Assembly: GCA_009602735.1 (NCBI GenBank)
Contig: WELA01010214.1
Span: forward strand, 589,858-653,857
Reading direction: 5' to 3'
Source of the DNA: Mesotaenium endlicherianum
Taxonomy: Eukaryota; Streptophyta; Zygnematophyceae; Zygnematales; Mesotaeniaceae
Length of the DNA: 64,000 nt
The translations under genes and the position numbers were made by a program. Of the stretch, positions 12,012 through 22,707 are shown one piece after another. The notes below the pieces were generated by a model. That model saw only the letters and a program-made list of their open reading frames with translations. It ran no database searches and had not been told where the DNA came from. The stretch's first letter is position 1. Each line of letters opens with the position of its first letter.

Positions 12012-14270
12012 CTGTCAGAGAATTTTAGTCCATTCCTTGTACAGACCTACTACATTCCTCTTCCTGTGAGTGAAGCTCAGGTGATGTCCTTCAGTCAGCA
12101 TTGCACAAGCTCCGACTACATTGTCTTTGTCCCTTGACCTGCCATGGGCTTTGGTTGTCTTTTTCACGTGCGATGTCCTTTTGTATGGCTGTTTATTCAT
12201 GTTGTGTAGCTGGCTGTAACGTGGTCTAGCTTGGATTCTTCCATCTGGCAGATGCTGGAGGGTGCAATTATGAGTGGCAAGTGATTGATTTGGTACAAAT
12301 AAGTACTGAGAGAATTGCAACAGATTCAGGAACGTTTTGAAAAAAAAAGACGTCAGTCTTCTGATCTTGGTGTTGTACACTTATTTTGGGAGTGCAGAAA
12401 AAGAGTATCAAGTTGTACTTAAATCTATACAGCTTGGGTCTTGAATCTACCGTGCGTATATATTCGCCTCGAGTGAAAGTTCCAAACATGAGTCTTGGTT
12501 TCCAAAGGCCCCTGCGTTTGTTAGGAGAGTGAAAACACGATGTACAATATAATGAAATCAGTTTCTTAGTGGCTTGAATTTTTTTGGGAATCTTAAAGAG
12601 CTGTAAAGAGGAACGTTGAGAACCTGGAGGCCCAGGAGGGCCTGGGTAATTTTGGGGACAACCAGGAATAAGCATGCTGTCGGACAGCGATGGTAGCGTG
12701 CATGAGCATGAGGTAAGCGACGACTCGCGACCACGCGACATGGCAAATAATTAGAGGAACTCAAGAGTCCGTGGCGTGTGAAGGAGGACCAGTCACCAAA
12801 CTCCTCGTGCATGTCATTTGGCTGGACAAGGCGTGCAAGGCGCATGCAAACCAGCGAAAATTGGCGCATGCAAACAGTGGTTCTCTCCTCTGACGAGGTT
12901 CACTGTCGGTCTTTCTGCTCTCGGACAATAAAAATGCCACAGTAAGCAACTGTCAAACAAGTCATAGTTCACCATATTTAACTTCGAACGGCTGCCGTTG
13001 TCGTCAGCAGTCGTCACCACCCAATTTCTGCTAAATCGAGTCTTGAACGTCGCTGCAAAAAGACTAGAGCCCTCAAGAGCCCTGGTCCCTGGGCCTTACT
13101 ACAGCTAGATATGACGATATTTTTGTCTTGTAACCATGTCGACGCATAAGATTCCCAACTCCTCGTGTCGCCTGCAATAGAAAACGTCATTATGACGCTA
13201 ACAGTAAGCTCTTGTGGCTGTTGAAGAGGCAAGTGAACGTCATCTCTCGACATGTCGATGCATCTTACATTGGGTGAGTTTGCGCAAGCTAATGAGATTG
13301 TAGATTGCATATCCTTCGGGTTTTATTAAACTGAATCTTTTGGTGCCAATTGGTGCTCTTTGGGGCCAAGCTGCTTGTGGTTGGGCTGGCTTGTCGACAT
13401 CATCGCTGACGTCCAATCAACCAAAGTCATCAGAATGAGCGTTTATGCGTCTATATGAATCCTTGTGACGTTTACATCGCTCTATACTAGCTGCATCCAG
13501 CTGCATCACGCACTCGTGCACAACCTTGCGGTCACGCCCTTGAAGGCTTGATGGACATAACGAGACGCACAATACGACGGATGTCTAACGCGTCAAAAAC
13601 AAGGTCAAATCTTAAGGATATCTAGCGGGCCAAAACAACCATGCGACAAACACTAGCATACATCCACGATTCCACATACATCAGAGTCTAGTATACTATC
13701 ACTAAAAATCCAGACAGTCATTATGTATTCGTCCACTTGCGCCAACTTGCACCTACTGTAAGAACATCCAGCACCCGGAAAGTGCCGGGCTGAGAAAAAA
13801 TGGCGACCAGAAAGTAGTACCGGAGAAGTACCTATTGGCACCAATTATCAAAGCATGTCAAGGATCGCGCGGTGGCCGACATCCGTGCCAGTGTGACTCA
13901 AAGATGACACAAGCACCGGCATCGAATAAGCTCTGAGAGACGTGGACGTCCAGTGGTGGTTGATTGGATGTCGACAACCTTGGACTTACCCGCAGGTGCT
14001 GCTGCAACCAGCGCCATCCAGCTGCGACCAACCGTGAGCGCGCTCTATCACGAAGAAACCTACTGCTTTCGTTCACTTTCGTTGGCTTTCGTTGGCTTTC
14101 GTTGGCTTTCGTAATGGCTAGCATCATGCTGCATCATCTGCAGTCTAACCCCGCTTCCGTTGCCCAGCAAGGCTTCAGAGACGGAATTCCTGCAGACATG
14201 GTTTGACCTTGGAGAGCCTTCTTCCCTAAGGCTATACAGGCCCTCCAGGAGTGTTATTTATACGCTTCCT
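12012..14270. other. Intergenic region between PBG1 and the C2-domain gene
   Basis: No recognisable gene or mobile element. A small array of the 10-mer TTTCGTTGGC occurs at about 14079-14110, close to the C2 gene start. The remaining short open frames are unsupported. Confidence 0.55.
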
Positions 14271-15320
14271 ATGGGGTCGAGAGCCAAGTCAGTTGCGCGA
14301 GCTATAGCGGGCATTCTTGATGTGCACGTACACCACGCTGCAGGTTTGCAAAGCTTCAATGCTTATGGAGAGCAAGATGTATATGCTCGCTTTATATTTG
14401 GAGAATCAGATCCACTTTCTGATGCTGTTCTGCAGGTACTATTCTTATCCTCACATCCTCACGCCTTTTTCTTTGTGATGGGCCTGTCCTGCTCCACCTT
14501 TGAGAGCTACTGTACTTGCTATGTGGGCATCTTATTTTGCACGTTCACAATGGCCTCGGCTGACTGCGAAGTATGGGCATCATAATAGGAAGGCCCGACA
14601 CATCATGGACATCACATGAGGGGCACAGCAGCTCATGGCCTATTCTTCTTGTTAGCGAGTTAAAAGAATTTGAGGTGTTATTCGCTGCGGCAGTCAAATG
14701 CACACCATCGTACTCATTTCTCTCTGTACTTCAAAACACGTCTGGCGCATCAGTAGCATACACCCTTCGCCACAACTTCCATCTTGATGACATGATGATC
14801 CAACTCCACGTAACGAGCAGACAGTTAGTCAAGTCGCCTTCTTGACTGATGAATGTGGTCGTCCAGAAGGCAGCCTGAAGCCTCCTTTGACGCGAAGCCG
14901 GCCAATGGCATCCAACCTTTGTGGCTCGTATCTCTCGCTCTTGCACAAAGAAGGCAGCTTTTACCCCTCTGCATGCCTGCAGCCATGTCTTCGGAATTCG
15001 CTCCGTCAGTTTCAAGCACTGGAAGGTTAGCGTCTTCTAGTATCTACCTCACCTCGAATGTGCATGTCGTGACATGGTCCATGTGCAGACTAAGACAATA
15101 AGGAAGGGCGGCACCCGGCCCATCTTCGACCAGACCCTTCAGATCGGTGTGCCTGAGGATGAACAGGTGATTTGATGCTGCCCTGGTCGCTTGGGCTCCC
15201 TCTCTCTCTTCCAGTTTTGCCGCGGTTGTTCACATGAATGCAATCCATGAGGTCTGTGAAATCCCTTTGGCCCCCGTTTTCTTTATGCTCATGTGCACTT
15301 GAGCGACTCCCGAGGCAGAT

Positions 15321-15410
<90 letters not shown>

Positions 15411-17393
15411 TGTGTGCAACTCCGTCCCTGTCCTCGCCTTCAGCTCATGTGCGACGTCCATGCTCCTTGTCAACAGCTCACCTTGCCCTTACGCTTGCGC
15501 TCAAGTGCGTGCGCGGAAGCTCAAGTGCACGAGTGCAAGCGCCAGGGGCACGCCCGCATGCATGCAAGCAAGCCCTATGTAGTGTGCATGTACGCGTGTG
15601 CGCGTGTTTGGAAGTGCACTGGACGCGTTGAGACACCTATCCCTTATTTCCATCTCTTGGAAGCATTCAGTGCTTGGGTACGCAGTGTGCACTTCAGGCC
15701 TTCTTCAACGGACATCTGCNGAGGTGTGAAGTGTTCATGGCTCAGTCTCGAGGAAGAGACCAGCTGCTGGGATTTGTAAAGGTTCCGCTGGAGAGCCTGG
15801 TGCAGAAGAGGAGCTCGAAGCAGAAGAGGGCCGTGGAGTACCGGTGAGTGTGGCTGTGGCTGCGCCCTTCTTGGTTCCATGCTTAGCAGCCATCGGCCAT
15901 TGTAATGCAGGGGCATGCCTGCTCGCAGGCCAGTGGTGGGTGTCAACCACGTTGATGGTGCAGTGACAATCTTGACACTTGCGTGCGCTTGCTGCATACC
16001 AGTGAGTGTGCGCGCGCATCTCTGCGCGTGTGTGTGTGTGTGTGTGTGTGTCCTGACTGGGACATCTGGTGGCTCCGTGCTCTCCCTCCTTGGTCAGGTT
16101 GGTGAGCAGCTACGTGGAGGCGCCAGCCGGCACACTCACGCTCACGCTCACCTATCACCACAGGCAGGCCAATCGAGGCGCTACGGCGGTCGTTGCGCCG
16201 GTTGGTGCCTCGGCAGAGGCCCTAGGTCGTTCACCCGAGTGCAGCCCCAGTGCGCCATGTGGCGACCTCGTCCTCAGGATGGGAGCTGCCACCAAAGACC
16301 ACCACCAGCAGCGGCCAGGTCCTGCGGGAGGAGGAAGGGCGAGGGTGCGTGAAGGCGAGGAGGAAGGAGCGCCCCCCCACCTCCACTTTGGCCTCGGCCT
16401 TGCTGGCCATGGTCAGGCTGGCACGACGCACGACGGCATGAGGCCCTCGCAGTGCGAGAGAGCATCTAGCGCCACGGAACCGGGGGTGCAGCAGCAGCAG
16501 CAGCCTGGAGATGGATGTCGAAGAAGTGTCGCAGAGGAGGAGGAGGAGGGCGGCAATGACGGCGACGGCCCGAGAGGGTGCAGGTTGATGCAGCTCCTCC
16601 CCACGGCCACGTGCCGGGATAGCCACGCCGCCGCTGCCGCTGCCGCTGCCTCTGCCTCGGCTGGTGCTGGTAGTGGTGGTGGCGGTGGCGAGGCAGGAGG
16701 AGGAGGAGGCAAGCCCGCGTCCGCATTCAAGCCCTACGGTTGCGACCACCTGTTTAAGCGGCCTCTCTGCACCTCCTTATGCGCAGCAGGTGGGGGCACT
16801 GGGGCCGCGGCAGCCGGGTTGCCGGAGGAGGACGCATCGCTCCGCCTCACTGTGGGGGGTGCGGCAGGTGCGGCAGCAGGAGCAGCAGTATGCGATGCCC
16901 CCCTGCCGCCTGCCAAGCGGGCCAAGGTGTCGAGCGACTTGGCCCTGGCCAGTCCTAGAGCCCCATGTGGCGAGTCATCGGCGCTGGTCAGCGCGGGGCC
17001 TGAACCTCTGCTGGCTCCTCCTCCTCCTCCTCCTCTCTCTCCTGCCGCTGCCTCTGCTTCCCCCGGTGCCGGCCACCGGGATAGCCGTGGGGGTGCTGCT
17101 GCTGCGGCAGCATCCCCCAGATGGCTGGCCTCCAGCACCAGCTCTGCAAGTGCCGTGGCGGCAGCAGCGGCAGTGGCGACGACGGGTGCAGCAGCTGCCG
17201 CCACTGGCACTAGTGGAAGCAGCCAAGCTGGGGGTGGGGGCGGGGCCTCGGTGTCCGCCCCGCCCCAGGGGGCAGTGGAGGCGCGGTCGCTGTTTCTGGC
17301 GGCCAGGTCGTGCGGCGAGGGCAAGGCCAAGCTGGGGGAGGATCAGTTCACGCCCACCTCTGTGCTGCAGCAGCAGGCGTCCGAGGGCAACAG
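14271..17393 (+). CDS. C2-domain protein with Ala/Gly/Pro-rich tail (5' part of gene)
   Basis: Exons 14271-14435, 15089-15166, 15722-15843 and 16098-17393 join in phase to give one C2 domain: GILDVHVHHAAGLQ...EQDVYARFIFG, then TKTIRKGGTRPIFDQTLQI, then CEVFMAQ...DQLLGFVKVPLESL, then SSYVEAPAGTLTLTLTY. The order and wording of these strands match the plant C2 proteins whose domain begins GxLDVxVHQA and ends SPAGFVQLSLSY; C2 domains bind phospholipid and calcium, but the role of this subfamily is not firmly known. The domain is followed by about 400 residues rich in Ala, Gly, Ser, Pro and Gln. The ATG at 14271 is the nearest to the domain, but the frame stays open to 14160, so the start is uncertain. 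An N at 15720 falls in the acceptor of exon 3. The fourth exon ends before a poly-C run, at a CAG|GTATCC donor. Confidence 0.7.
15322..15416. repeat. Compound (CT)n(GT)n microsatellite
   Basis: About 26 CT units are followed by about 21 GT units in a C2-gene intron (15167-15721). Confidence 0.97.
16027..16051. repeat. (GT)n microsatellite
   Basis: GT tract just before the fourth C2-gene exon. Confidence 0.95.
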
Positions 17394-17396
17394 GTA

Positions 17397-17773
<377 letters not shown>

Positions 17774-17937
17774 AACTTTCTCTTTCTTTCACACTTCCGC
17801 CCCTCTTAGCCTCCATCTATGTCGCTACATCGATTCACAGCCCGTGCACAGGCCGGCTGCTGACCGTGGCCGGCGAGTGACTTGCTTGGGAAGGGCCTCG
17901 TGTCACGAGAGGGTGGCGATGATGAGAGCACTGCCAG

Positions 17938-19632
17938 ATGGATGCTGATGCTGGTGTGCTGCCGCGTCGGGCGCTGTCCTGCGGTGGGGTGGGCAGCTGT
18001 CACAACGAGGCCGGCGCGCGCGAGCAGCTGGGCGCCACCGCAGAGTCGTGCACCACGGCCCGCCTGCCGCACCAGCACCAGCACCAGCACCCCAGCTTTC
18101 ACCAGCTTGGGCACCAGCATCAGCACCAGCAGCAGCAGCAGCACTCGCACCATCAGCAGCAGCAACAGCATGTGCACCATCATCGTGGCCCCCACCAAGG
18201 AGGAGGGGGGTATCAGGCAAACCGGGTGGGCGGGCCCTCGCAGGCCAGCCCGGCGGCGGGGCCCCCCTCGTGGCTGCAGTCGGGCTCCACCACCTTCTGC
18301 AGCAGCCGCCCTCCAGATGCGGCGCACCCCCCCCCTCCTCCTGCTCCTCCTCTCCCTCTCCCTCTCCCTCTCCCTACCACCAGGACCTTCCTCCAAGGGG
18401 GTGGAGGGGGCGCGGGCGCCTATGCTTCGTCCCCGTCGTCGGTCAACGTGTCCGCCTGCCTTCTACCGTCTCCTCGCGACCGCATGCCTGCCGCGGCTGC
18501 CGCCGTCGCTGCTGCTGGGGCGGTGGAGCACGCAGGCGCGCCCAGGGGAGGCTCACCTCCTGCGCTGTCCATGTCGGCACATCCCAGCTCCTCCGCGCTT
18601 CTGCATTCTCAAGGGGCTGTGACGGGCAGCCCTGGGGCGCCATGTGGCAGCTTGCACACCATGCACATGTCGGCAAGCAGCTTGTTTGTCGACAGTGGCC
18701 CGCCGCATGCAAGCGCTGCAGGAATGGGGCCTGGCAGGGGCTTGATCAGCAGCAGCGAGGAGGGGGAGGGGGAGCGGGAGGACTCGTCCAAGGGCGACCA
18801 GCTGTCCCGGGACTCCAGGCTCGTTGTGCCCCGGCTCTTCGGGATGCCAGGCGGCTCCACGTCGGGCGGCAGAGCTGGCACGGGCGGCTCCGACTGGGAC
18901 CAGATGTCGTCGAAGAGCACAGAGGGTGGCAGCAGCGCACTTCAGCAGCAGGCGGCGCTAATTTGGCATGCCTCGCAGGCGATGCTACACGACACGCAGA
19001 CGCCGGATTCGAGCCTGGCGGCAGCAGCGGCGGCCACGGCGCGGCTGCGGCAGCGCGAGGCCGCCATGTGGCAGGCGAGCATGGGCATGACGCGCGATCA
19101 GGCGGAGAAGACGTGGGAGCAGGAGGTGGCGGCGGGCGTGGTGACGCGCGCGCAGGTGGAGGAGTTCAGCCGCCACTGGCACTACAGGTCCCGCAGCACC
19201 TCGCACTCCCTCCAGGTGCGCTCCCTCTCCTGCCTCGGTCCCTGCCCCTTCTTCTGCCCTGCGCTGTCTACGCTGTCCCTACTGGTGGCTGGTGCCTCTC
19301 CCTCTCGCGCATGTGCATGCTTTTGGACTTGTTTTCTTGGGGAGCAAAGGAGGGGGGGGGGAGGTGAGGGAGGCCCGCTGCTCCACCCCAAAGGACACCT
19401 CACATCTTTGTGTGTGTGCCTGATGTGGACGGATGAGTCGTCTTTTGGATGGGATGAGCATGTGCAGTCGCTGGTGTCGCTGGAGGCTAGGGGCGTGGGA
19501 GAGGCGGACCGGGAGGACCTGAGGCGGCAGAGCTGGCAGCAGTTCTGGGAGAAGCTGGAGGCGCAGCGCTCGCAGAACAACTCCCAGTCCGGGAAGGGGC
19601 CCGTGCGATATGGCTGCCGAGCTTTTTTCTGA
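17938..19632 (+). CDS. His/Gln-rich, low-complexity protein segment, probably the 3' part of the C2-domain gene
   Basis: Coding segment with exons of about 17938-19215 and 19468-19632, phase 0 across the GTGCGC donor and CAG acceptor. The first part is His-Gln repeats (HQHQHQHP, QQQQHSHHQQQQQHVHHH, about 18060-18185), then Ser/Gly/Ala/Pro-rich sequence. The last 200 residues look structured and helical: ALIWHASQAMLHD, REAAMWQASMGMTRDQAEK, QVEEFSRHWHYRSRS, then LRRQSWQQFWEKLEAQR and the stop at 19632. I do not recognise this C-terminal region. It lies on the same strand just past the poly-C run, so it is probably the end of the C2-domain gene. However, the frame from the exon ending at 17393 does not close onto this frame with an obvious acceptor, so two genes remain possible. 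The ATG at 17938 follows a CAG and could be an exon start or a true start. Confidence 0.5.
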   Translation: MDADAGVLPRRALSCGGVGSCHNEAGAREQLGATAESCTTARLPHQHQHQHPSFHQLGHQHQHQQQQQHSHHQQQQQHVHHHRGPHQGGGGYQANRVGGPSQASPAAGPPSWLQSGSTTFCSSRPPDAAHPPPPPAPPLPLPLPLPTTRTFLQGGGGGAGAYASSPSSVNVSACLLPSPRDRMPAAAAAVAAAGAVEHAGAPRGGSPPALSMSAHPSSSALLHSQGAVTGSPGAPCGSLHTMHMSASSLFVDSGPPHASAAGMGPGRGLISSSEEGEGEREDSSKGDQLSRDSRLVVPRLFGMPGGSTSGGRAGTGGSDWDQMSSKSTEGGSSALQQQAALIWHASQAMLHDTQTPDSSLAAAAAATARLRQREAAMWQASMGMTRDQAEKTWEQEVAAGVVTRAQVEEFSRHWHYRSRSTSHSLQVRSLSCLGPCPFFCPALSTLSLLVAGASPSRACACFWTCFLGEQRRGGGGEGGPLLHPKGHLTSLCVCLMWTDESSFGWDEHVQSLVSLEARGVGEADREDLRRQSWQQFWEKLEAQRSQNNSQSGKGPVRYGCRAFF

Positions 19633-20633
19633 CGCTTGTGGGTCGGGGAGGGGAGGCGGGTTCGTATTCAAGGGGGAGCCTCCATCCACAGAGTGAGATA
19701 TGTGCTTGGGAGGGTAGAGCCCAGCTTCTTTCACCATGTGCTGAGATTAACTTTCCCTTGCAGCCTGAGTGGACGGGTGTGAGAGGTTTTGGATGGATGG
19801 ATGGAGTCTTTCCAGTTCAGGTGGCCAGCCGGTGGTGCATTGGTGTATTTGTTAGTTGAGGAAATTGGTTCTTGCCTCGTTTATCCCTCTCAAATTGTAG
19901 TCATTAATTTAAGCTTCCAGCCATGAAGCACAGTTGTTAGTCTTTTCTTGTAAGGTAGTCAATAAAGAGCAGGTTGTGCGCGTTTGAGATGCACAAGTTC
20001 TTAATCCTTCAAGTATGTATTGCAGTTCAATTTCACTATGGATGCTGCCTTGGTCCGATTTGTGGTGGCTCATCAATATTGCATGTTAGGATACGAGGTT
20101 GTGAGAAGCATAGATTACTAAAATATTGTGTGTGGAGTGTTTTTCCTTGCTAGAGGTGTAATGACATGATGTGCTGGTGGGATGTAAATTGCACATATAT
20201 TTTATGGATACAGGTGTAAGGCTTCACAGCAATCTTGGATATTAAAGGAAGCAGATACATACAAAAATTTCAAGTGAGACATGCATTGGATACCTATACT
20301 ACATACATAACTTGGCCCCATATTCAAATGTCTCAAGGAGAGTAAACTGAACAGCACCATATCAGTTGCAATGTGTGTAATGCATGTATGAAAATTCTTC
20401 AAGTAGAAACTACTGTCACATATGACTGGGAGGCACATATGTAAATACACAATCTCAAACTGTACAAGAAACACCAGTTTTGATATTGCAGTTCTATGTT
20501 ACAGTAGTACCTCATGAATTTCTTCATCTTATGAAGAAGTTGATGTACAAAGTAGGAATCTATAGAATACAAGTGATCTTTTCACATAATATACCCGGAC
20601 TATAGTGTAAAACGCTCAAATTTCATCCCCTCC
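19633..20633. other. Convergent intergenic region, 3' ends of the C2-gene locus and DHAR
   Basis: Contains presumed 3' UTRs of two converging genes; an AATAAA motif occurs near 19961 on the plus strand. No other feature seen. Confidence 0.6.
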
Positions 20634-22707
20634 TTATGCGTGCTGCTCTTGCGGCACCATTGAATCAGGTAGCTCAAACTTCTTCTTCCAACCTTCCACA
20701 ATCATATCATTGGGGTAAGTTGTCTTCTTGAAGCTCGGTCGATTTTCGATCAACTGTCAACCAAGCAACACTAGTGATCAGTAAAATTTGAATAAACCAG
20801 ATGCAAGGAGACCCTAAACTGTGACAATTCTTTTCCATGTAAATTATATACGAAGGCCTTTCAGAATCTTTTTGCTGCAGAAAGAAAATGGCATGCTCGC
20901 ATCCTGGAAGAGCCCTGCAAGCATTGCACACGCTTCAAGAGTCATAGACGTTTAGGGTGCTGACCTCAATATAGTTCTTGACGGCAACCAAGTTAGAAGG
21001 CATCTTGAAGCCATAATAGTGCTCCAGGGCAACACGGGCGTGCAAAAGCTTTGGGGCCAGTGCTGCATCACTCTCCGTCACTGTGTCTCCCGCCACGTAT
21101 GGCCCCTGCTTAAAACCCAACACAGACAACCCATGCACGATTCATCTCTGCAGGATTGAAGGATGACATCGTGCAATAAAATAGCAGGCCCTAGCTGGCT
21201 CACAAGCTCAAGTAACGAGTGTGAAAGTGGAGGCTATTACATTCTTCTGAAAGTGAGCCTCTAGCTTCTCAAGCTCCTTGACATACGCCTCCTTGGCCTC
21301 CTTGTTGTTCGCATCCTTTGCTTGCAGCCACTTCGTGAAGGCCTGGAAGAGTCCCATGCCACTGCGCACCAGTGCACATATCCTAAAGCAAGTCAGTTCC
21401 TGTCTCGGACACACTCAGTGAGCAAAGGTTGACAAGCAACAGAACCTGATAGGCAAGCATGGAGCAAAGGACGTGTAGCAAAGAATGTATAAAAGGCAGT
21501 TGATGCCGGTCCTCTACAATACGACACTCTATGGACTGATGCCACGTACTCCTCCTTCAGGTTCTCAGGGGTCTTCAGGGGAGGCTGAGGAAACTTGGTC
21601 TCCAGGTAGTCAGCTATCTTGTCAGAGTCCTGGATCCACTTTTCCCCATCGCGCAGCACGGGCATCAAACCTGACGGGTTTTTCTCCATAAACCTGCAGT
21701 AAGTACAACCCCAGATATTGATTGAAGCATCAATCATGTCAGACAATTCTTCATGATGAGTATATATGGAAAAATACTGACAATCCTTCCCCTGCACTTA
21801 AGCACAGAGCAATAATGGACAATGTGATCTGGGCATCCACGTGTTTCTCAGTGTTAGAAAGTTCGTCATCCCACTGTACACAATCTCTTGAAACAAAAAG
21901 ATCCAGATTGAACATCTCACCATTGGGGCTTGCTGTTCCCCTCTTCAATGTAGGTCGCCTTGTAATTCAGGCCCTTCTCTGCAACACAGAAAAGTGATCA
22001 AGAGCAAGAGGGTGAGGTGCCCAGCTTGGTAGGCAGGGAAACTGCAACTTACCCAACCATATGGCGTATCCACAAATCACAATGCCACATCCTTCTCACT
22101 ATCATAGAGGGACTAGCACACTACAAGTAATAACGAATGTGCTGAGTGCACATATTTAAAAAGCCGAGAAGCATTGAGTACCTTCAAGGTCGATATAGAT
22201 GCGATGTGAGAATGGGCCTGCCCACCCAAAAAAAACAAAATGTTTATAGTAAGCACTTGATTAACATGTGCGTCCCCTAGTGTTTCAATGTTGCAAGCAA
22301 GAGATGCAGCACAACTACACGAAGGCGTGCAGCAACCATTGGTTATGGAAACCAACTGGCGTAGCAGAACTGACAGAAGTGTAACTTAAGGATAGTAAAT
22401 TACAGTCTCCCCGCTGGTCACTTGGACTTCCAGAGCCAGATTTGGCCTTCCCAAACACTTCAAGGTCAGTCGATGGGTAAGCCATAGCGGTTACTGTGCA
22501 CTGCCTGCCTGAAACAAATCTTCCAAGGGTTTTAACAACGGGGGTGAATGCTACTGAATCTGAGCAAGAAGATGCCGCTGAAAGCTTGGACTTGAGTTGC
22601 TTTTCCAGAATAGGAGATGGTAACGCGCTGCTTATAACAGAACGCGATGTACCTGTAACACAGAAAGACGAAAAGACAGTGCTTGGAGCGCTTCTGATTG
22701 CGAGCAT
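20634..22707 (-). CDS. DHAR: Dehydroascorbate reductase (GST-like), plastid-type leader, 7 exons
   Basis: Glutathione-dependent reduction of dehydroascorbate to ascorbate in the ascorbate-glutathione cycle. Exons on the minus strand, 5' to 3': 22707-22404, 22217-22182, 21978-21921, 21693-21523, 21361-21241, 21105-20965, 20753-20634. They total 951 nt, 316 residues plus stop, with all phases closing. The thioredoxin-fold part shows GDCPFSHRIYIDLEEKGL, with the catalytic Cys codon split by the first intron (T|GC), then YIEEGNSKPQWFMEKNPSG, MPVLRDGEKWIQDSDKIADY and FPQPPLKTP. The helical GST-C part shows LQAKD...ELEKLEAHF, GPYVAGDTVTESDAALAPKL and NRPSFKKTTYP. About 75 N-terminal residues are rich in Ser, Thr, Ala and Val and poor in acidic residues, as expected for a chloroplast transit peptide. 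The internal ATG at MAYPSTD could give a cytosolic form. The C-terminus ends in a short Gln/Glu-rich tail. The donor of the 21693-21523 exon is the least certain junction. Confidence 0.93.
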
